From assembly GCA_947491025.1 (NCBI GenBank), contig CANLIC010000004.1, forward strand, positions 128,199 through 192,198: 64,000 nucleotides of DNA, in the 5' to 3' direction. The position numbers and the translations under genes are program-made. The notes beneath the pieces were generated by a model, which had not been told where the DNA came from, ran no database searches, and saw only the letters and a program-made list of their open reading frames with translations. The stretch comes from Myxococcales bacterium. GTDB taxonomy: Bacteria > Myxococcota_A > UBA9042. Shown here in pieces: positions 59,671 to 64,000 of this stretch; within the stretch, counting starts at the first letter, position 1; the number at the start of each line of letters is the position of its first letter.

Positions 59671-60567
59671 ATGGCGGCGTTGCGGGCAGGGAGCGTGAGC
59701 GCAAGGCAAGGGGGTGCGCCGCATCGGCCGTCGTCCCTGCGACGCCACGCCTTCGTCCTCGGCTGCTGCATTTGGGCGATGTCGGCCGCCGGTTTCGCGT
59801 GCGCCGCCGACCCCGGGGTCGATGCAAGTCCGGCCGCTCCGGCGCCAAGCGCAACCTCGCTTTGCCTGCCTGATCTCGATGGCGCGCTGAGCGCCGCCGA
59901 GGCGCGGGCCCAAGTCGGTGCAACAGCACGGGTTCTGGTTCAGGCGGCGCCCTTTGCGATGCTCCCCGACCTCGAAGGCGCCGTCGACGCGGCCGGGCGG
60001 CGCATCGTCGACTGGCGCCTGCAGCGCGACGGCGTCGAGCAGGCGATGGCGGTCGAGGACGGTGGCTCCGGCTGGTGGGCGGCGGAGTGGCCTGATCTCC
60101 GGGCTGACCTCGCGATTCCCCTCGACCGCGACCAGGCCTTGCTCGGCCTCTACCGGCAGGACGACGACGGCCTTTGGCTGCTGGCCATCGCCAGCGCGGC
60201 GCCGAACCCCCCGCGCGGTCGGACGCTGATCCGCTACGAGGCGCCCTTGCCGGTCTTGCGCACGCCGCTTCGCGCCGGCGACGCCTGGACTGCCACCATC
60301 GCCACCAGCGGCACGCTCGATGGGCTCCCCTGGCAGGGCGTCGACGCCTGGCAGGTGCGCGCGACCGCCGGTGGGCGGATCGAGCTGCCCGACTTCTCGG
60401 CCGGGCCGACGTTGCGCGTGCGCAGCGAGGTCGAGGTGCGCTCGGTCCTGGGGCCGACGGTGCGCCGGACCCAGATCTCGTGGATGTTCGAGTGCATGGG
60501 CGAGCTCGGGCGAGCGACGCTCGACGGCAGTGGCGCGCTCATCGAGCGCCGGCTGCTGCGGCCCTAG
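59671..60567 (+). CDS. Exported hypothetical protein
   Basis: A 298-residue protein; GGGGGAA stands before the ATG, nine bases after the barrel gene stop. Signal or lipobox-like CIWAMSAAGFACAAD (Cys near 44). The rest is beta-rich with no known motif, apart from aromatic-rich GGSGWWAAEWPDLRADL. It is likely periplasmic and works with the barrel protein, judged only from gene order. Confidence 0.65.
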   Translation: MAALRAGSVSARQGGAPHRPSSLRRHAFVLGCCIWAMSAAGFACAADPGVDASPAAPAPSATSLCLPDLDGALSAAEARAQVGATARVLVQAAPFAMLPDLEGAVDAAGRRIVDWRLQRDGVEQAMAVEDGGSGWWAAEWPDLRADLAIPLDRDQALLGLYRQDDDGLWLLAIASAAPNPPRGRTLIRYEAPLPVLRTPLRAGDAWTATIATSGTLDGLPWQGVDAWQVRATAGGRIELPDFSAGPTLRVRSEVEVRSVLGPTVRRTQISWMFECMGELGRATLDGSGALIERRLLRP

Positions 60568-60615
60568 GCGCAAGGCACCGCGCCTGCGGAGGCGGGGCGC
60601 GAGAGAGAGGCGGGC

Positions 60616-61158
60616 ATGGCGAAGGCGGCGACCGGGGACCGGACGGGGCAGGGTGGCAGGTTCCCTGCGGGCGCAGCCAGGGCCGGCGGTCCTGAGGCGC
60701 CGGCAGGCGGCGTCGACTTCGACGGGTTGTGGGACCGCGGGATCGCTGCCTTCACGCGGGGCGACGCTGCGACGTCTCGGGTTTTTGAGGCCCTGCTGCG
60801 CAGCCGGTGGCTGCTCGAACCCGCCGGCCATGCCCTCAGCGCGATGTGGCGCGGACAGCGGCTCTTGCGCGAGCGGCAGCAGGAGGCCCTGCGCTCCCAA
60901 GGGTTCGCCGCCAGCGATGACGTCTTGCGCGCCCACGCTGCCGTCCTGCGCGTGGAGGCGCAGCTCGAGGCCCAGACGGCTGAGCTGACCGCCATCCGCG
61001 CCGATCTCGCGGCCATGCGCGCCGAGAAGTCGGGCACCGCATCCGCCCCCGCACCTTCGGTCGCCGACATTTCACCAAGCGTGGCCACCGCAAGCGGCAG
61101 CGATTCGCCCGCCGCCACGCGTCCGCCGCGGCGCCACGGCAAGCCGAGCCAGGAGTAG
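60616..61158 (+). CDS. PhaE-like / PHA-associated coiled-coil protein
   Basis: A 180-residue protein, GAGAGAGG before the ATG. Residues 35-85 form an amphipathic region (GLWDRGIAAFTRGDAATSR), and residues 85-140 a coiled coil (ASDDVLRAHAAVLRVEAQLEAQTAELTAIR). PhaE and PhaM proteins end in a similar helix after LGIPSRDEVDALHRR, and class III synthases need PhaE, so this is the best candidate for the partner subunit. It is only half the usual PhaE length, and a phasin is the alternative. Five bases separate it from the ligase gene. Confidence 0.5.
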   Translation: MAKAATGDRTGQGGRFPAGAARAGGPEAPAGGVDFDGLWDRGIAAFTRGDAATSRVFEALLRSRWLLEPAGHALSAMWRGQRLLRERQQEALRSQGFAASDDVLRAHAAVLRVEAQLEAQTAELTAIRADLAAMRAEKSGTASAPAPSVADISPSVATASGSDSPAATRPPRRHGKPSQE

Positions 61159-61162
61159 GCCC

Positions 61163-62908
61163 ATGGATCCGACCCCGCATCTGGTCATCGAGGCGGCTCC
61201 GCAGGCGGTCTTCCGGACCCTGCCGGCGCGGGCCGATCGCGTCCGCTATCGCCTCGGTGTGCAACCGGACGCTGCGACCTGGCGCTGGTCAGACTTCGCA
61301 AGCGCTCTGCGCGCCGTGGCCTGCGCGCTGCGGGCACACGGGCTGCACACCGACGAGCGCGCCGCTGTCTTCGCCAGCAACCGCGTCGAGTGGATGGTCG
61401 CGGCGCTGGCCATTCAGGCGCAGGGCAGCGCGATGGTGCCCGTCTATCCGACGACCACCGTCGATGGGCTGGGCTATCAGCTCGATCACGGCGACGTCAC
61501 CGTGCTGTTCGTCGACGGCGCGGCCCAGCTCGAGCGGGTCGCCAGGGCCCTGCCAGCGGCGCCCCGCCTGCGGCAGGTCATCTGGCTCGGTGACGCCGCT
61601 GACCTTCGGGCTGCGCTCGCGCGACTCGGCGCCGACGCCGAGGCCAGAGGCGACGCCGGGCTCGCCGTGGGCCTCAGCTGGCTAGCCGCCCACAGCCGGG
61701 GCTTCGACGTCGCCCTCGCCGAGGGCGATGCGCTCGACAAGCGCGATCCCAGCGTCTTCGAACGCACCCTCGATGGCCTGGCGCTCGACCGGCCGGGCAT
61801 CCTGCTCTACACCTCTGGCACCACCGGCAGACCCAAAGGTGTGCCGCTGACCCACCGCAACGTCGCCATCAATGGTTGCGACTGGATCCGCTGCAACGCG
61901 CCGCTGCTCGAAGACGGCGACGACGACCTGCTCTGGCTGCCGATGTCGCACGTCTTCGGCTTCGGCGAAGCCTGTCTCGGCAATACCCTCGGTTTTCGCT
62001 CGACCCTGGCGACCCCGCTGGACGTCCTGCAGCTGCTGCCGCAGGCGAGGCCGCACGTGTTCATGAGCGTTCCGGCCTACTGGGAGAAGCTGGCACAAGG
62101 CGCGCTGCAGGCCGGCCCAGACGAAGCCGCCGTCGGTCAGCGGCTGCGCGCCTTGGTCGGCGACCGACTGCGCTTCTGCCTGTCGGGCGGAGCTGGCCTG
62201 GATCGCAGCGTCAAGGAGCTCTTCCACCGCCACGGTCTGCTCATCCTCGAGGGCTATGGCCTGACAGAGGCCAGCCCGACCCTGACCCTGAACAGGCCCG
62301 ATGCCTTTCGCTTCGACACCGTCGGCCGGGTGCTGCCGAGCGTCGAGGTCAAGCTGGCCGCTGACGGCGAGATTTTGGCGCGCGGGCCTTCGATTTTTCA
62401 GGGTTACCACAAGGATCCCGCGGCAACGGCGACCACCTTTGACGCCGAGGGCTGGTTGCTCACCGGAGACCTCGGGCGCTTCACGGACGATGGATTCCTG
62501 CAGATCATCGGCCGCAAGAAGGAGATTCTGGTCACAGCCGGCGGCAAGAACGTGCCACCCGCCAACATCGAGATGCGCTTCGCCGACGATCCGCTCATCG
62601 CGCAGACGATGGTGTATGGAGACGGAAAGCGCTATCTGGTCGCAGGGTTCTGGCTCAATCCCGCGGAAGCGCAACGCCTCTGCGCTGGGCTCTCCGCCAC
62701 GGCAGCGGCAGCCAGGCTGCAGGAGGTACTGCAGGCGCGCGTCGACCGCGTCAACGCCGACCTCGACAGCTACATGACCGTCAAGAAGTTCGCGGTCTTC
62801 GACCATCCGCTGACGCCCGAGGACGGCACGCTCACCGCGACGCTCAAGCTGCGGCGCAAGCAGATCCAAGAGCGCTACGGCGCCCGGTTTGAGGAGCTGT
62901 ACCTGTGA
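61163..62908 (+). CDS. AMP-dependent acyl-CoA synthetase (long-chain FadD/FAA type)
   Basis: A 581-residue adenylate-forming enzyme; AGGAG is a few bases upstream. The P-loop is LLYTSGTTGRPKG; later motifs are GYGLTEASP, LTGDLGRFTDDGFLQIIGR and KEILVTAGGKNVPPANIE. It activates a carboxylic acid with ATP and CoA; the chain resembles long-chain (FAA-type) ligases. In this place it could supply hydroxyacyl-CoA, or medium-chain acyl-CoA, to the synthase. Its stop overlaps the phaC start (GTGA). Confidence 0.92.
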   Translation: MDPTPHLVIEAAPQAVFRTLPARADRVRYRLGVQPDAATWRWSDFASALRAVACALRAHGLHTDERAAVFASNRVEWMVAALAIQAQGSAMVPVYPTTTVDGLGYQLDHGDVTVLFVDGAAQLERVARALPAAPRLRQVIWLGDAADLRAALARLGADAEARGDAGLAVGLSWLAAHSRGFDVALAEGDALDKRDPSVFERTLDGLALDRPGILLYTSGTTGRPKGVPLTHRNVAINGCDWIRCNAPLLEDGDDDLLWLPMSHVFGFGEACLGNTLGFRSTLATPLDVLQLLPQARPHVFMSVPAYWEKLAQGALQAGPDEAAVGQRLRALVGDRLRFCLSGGAGLDRSVKELFHRHGLLILEGYGLTEASPTLTLNRPDAFRFDTVGRVLPSVEVKLAADGEILARGPSIFQGYHKDPAATATTFDAEGWLLTGDLGRFTDDGFLQIIGRKKEILVTAGGKNVPPANIEMRFADDPLIAQTMVYGDGKRYLVAGFWLNPAEAQRLCAGLSATAAAARLQEVLQARVDRVNADLDSYMTVKKFAVFDHPLTPEDGTLTATLKLRRKQIQERYGARFEELYL

Positions 62909-63993
62909 TCTCGCGCCGCCACATCCAGCGCCTCTTCGCTTTGGCGCGTCTGCCGGCCCAGACGCCACCGCGCGTAGGTGCTACGCCGGCCGACGTCGTC
63001 TGGCAGCAGAACAAGGCCAAGCTGTGGGCCTACCGCCCGAACGCCGGCGCGCCGCCGCGCGGTCGCCCGGTGCTCCTCGTGCCCTCCCTCATCAACCGCC
63101 ACTACATCCTCGACTTGATGCCAGGCAAGTCGCTCGTCGAGTGGCTCGTCGATCGCGGTTTCGCCGTCTACTGCGTCGACTGGGGCGCGCCGGGACCCGA
63201 GGACGCCGAACAAGACCTCGACGACATCGTCGACGGGCTGCTGCGACGCGCGGTTGCGGCCTGCGCCGATCACCACAACGCCCGCTCCCTGGCCTCTGAT
63301 GCCCCGCCGGCAAACGGTGGCTCCGCGCCGCCAGCGCCGGGCGTCCACCTCGTCGGCTACTGCATGGGCGGCATGTTCACCGCCATGCTCGCCGCCCGCC
63401 GACCCGAGACCGCCGCCAGCATGGTCGCCATCGCGGCGCCGGTGCGCTTCAGCGGCGATCCCGGCCTGCTGCGCGCTTGGGCCGCAACCAGCAGCCTCGA
63501 CCTCGGCGCCCTGGTCCAAGCCTATGGCGTGGTGCCGCCTTGGCTTCTGCAAGGCGCGTTCGGGTTGCTGCGACCGACGCTGAACCTGTCCAAGGCGGTT
63601 CACCTGGTCGACCGCGCCCACCGCCCTGAGTTTCTCGACGGCTACCTCGCGATGGAGGCATGGGCCAACGACAACGTCGGCCTGCCGGGCGCGTTTTTTC
63701 GCCAGTACATCGATGACATCTATCGCAACGACGGCCTCGCCCGCGGCACGTTGAGCCTCGGCGGCGCCCCGGTCGACCTGCGACAGCTGCGGGCACCGAC
63801 CCTGTGCGTGGTGTTCCGGGACGACCACATCGCCACCGCCGGCAGCTGTCGCGCCTTGCTGGAGCTCATCGGCAGCGACGACAAGGCTTCCCTCGAGTTG
63901 AGCGGCAGCCACGTCGGCGGCGTGGTCGGAAAAGCGGCGATGGCGAAGCTGTGGCCTGAGCTGGCTGGATTCTGGCGCCGATTGGACGCCTAG
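62905..63993 (+). CDS. phaC: PHA synthase, class III-type catalytic subunit
   Basis: A 362-residue alpha/beta-hydrolase-type synthase, starting with GTG inside the ligase stop. The lipase-like box is VGYCMGGMF with the catalytic Cys153. Asp307 (FRDDHIAT) and His336 (SGSHVGGVVG) complete the triad, close to Cys149, Asp302 and His331 of the Allochromatium vinosum enzyme. Length and spacing fit class III (PhaC of about 355 residues), which needs a second subunit. PhaC joins (R)-3-hydroxyacyl-CoA units into polyester granules. The gene ends seven bases before the window does. Confidence 0.9.
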   Translation: MISRRHIQRLFALARLPAQTPPRVGATPADVVWQQNKAKLWAYRPNAGAPPRGRPVLLVPSLINRHYILDLMPGKSLVEWLVDRGFAVYCVDWGAPGPEDAEQDLDDIVDGLLRRAVAACADHHNARSLASDAPPANGGSAPPAPGVHLVGYCMGGMFTAMLAARRPETAASMVAIAAPVRFSGDPGLLRAWAATSSLDLGALVQAYGVVPPWLLQGAFGLLRPTLNLSKAVHLVDRAHRPEFLDGYLAMEAWANDNVGLPGAFFRQYIDDIYRNDGLARGTLSLGGAPVDLRQLRAPTLCVVFRDDHIATAGSCRALLELIGSDDKASLELSGSHVGGVVGKAAMAKLWPELAGFWRRLDA

Positions 63994-64000
63994 CGACCAT

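Noticed and set aside
57790..60936. Minus-strand open frame of about 1050 codons
   Set aside because: It lies opposite the hydrolase, barrel and exported genes, which have signal peptides, ribosome sites and motifs.
60616..61158. Treating the 180-aa coiled-coil gene as a simple phasin
   Set aside because: A class III-type PhaC follows it and needs a second subunit, so PhaE-like fits better. Phasin is kept only as the alternative.

Overview
This window is very GC-rich, densely packed chromosomal DNA, most probably from a Myxococcota-type bacterium. The evidence is a MYXO-CTERM-like C-terminal sorting signal on a secreted metalloprotease, many lipoproteins with Asp/Gly/Ala-rich linkers, and very large surface lipoproteins built from Cys-rich 'CDDGDxC' modules and NHL-type propeller blades. 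An OmpA protein with thrombospondin type 3 repeats and a PHA storage locus also fit. Genus and species cannot be told from the sequence. I see no phage, insertion sequence or CRISPR array, and there is one tRNA gene.

Layout. 0-4.3 kb: the 3' part of a CAP/SCP-domain gene, a coupled membrane-anchored heparinase II/III-like protein and an exported START/SRPBCC-like protein. 4.4 kb: a tRNA-Gly(CCC) gene with a good sigma-70-like promoter. 4.7-15.3 kb (minus strand): a matrixin-type metalloprotease, a two-gene envelope operon (941-aa anchored protein plus degenerate VWA-like protein), and a lipoprotein-like prolyl oligopeptidase. 15.3-20.3 kb (plus): an OmpA/TSP3 outer-membrane protein and a penicillin-acylase-family lipoprotein. 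20.3-23.2 kb (minus): RecQ-like helicase coupled to a SprT/DUF2786 protein. 23.4-28.8 kb: PepT-like peptidase, FIST protein, amylomaltase and a NudL-like Nudix hydrolase. 29.0-36.3 kb (plus): an overlapping three-gene surface operon (propeller lipoprotein, MORN-variant repeat protein, lipoprotein). 36.3-42.6 kb (minus): an unknown gene and topoisomerase IV (parC, parE). 42.8-45.1 kb (plus): a TrmA/RlmD-family RNA methyltransferase and an outer-membrane-type lipoprotein. 45.2-46.7 kb (minus): asnS. 47.0-48.8 kb (plus): a di-haem peroxidase lipoprotein coupled to a small YtkA/FixH-like lipoprotein. 48.9-54.7 kb (minus): a 1923-aa lipoprotein with three six-bladed propellers. 54.9-64.0 kb: an SDR reductase and PhaR-type regulator (minus), then a plus-strand run of alpha/beta hydrolase lipoprotein, large outer-membrane protein, exported protein, PhaE-like protein, acyl-CoA ligase and class III-type PHA synthase.

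How the parts may work together. The two giant propeller lipoproteins and the Cys-modular metalloprotease look like one family of surface-displayed, disulfide-rich, calcium- or metal-dependent proteins. The PHA segment holds the reductase, regulator, PhaE-like subunit and synthase, plus a ligase whose frame overlaps phaC, so polymer may be made from activated free acids as well as from the usual reductase route. Starts were chosen from Shine-Dalgarno sites, stop/start overlaps and signal peptides, and are often well inside the longest open frame because stop codons are rare at this base composition.
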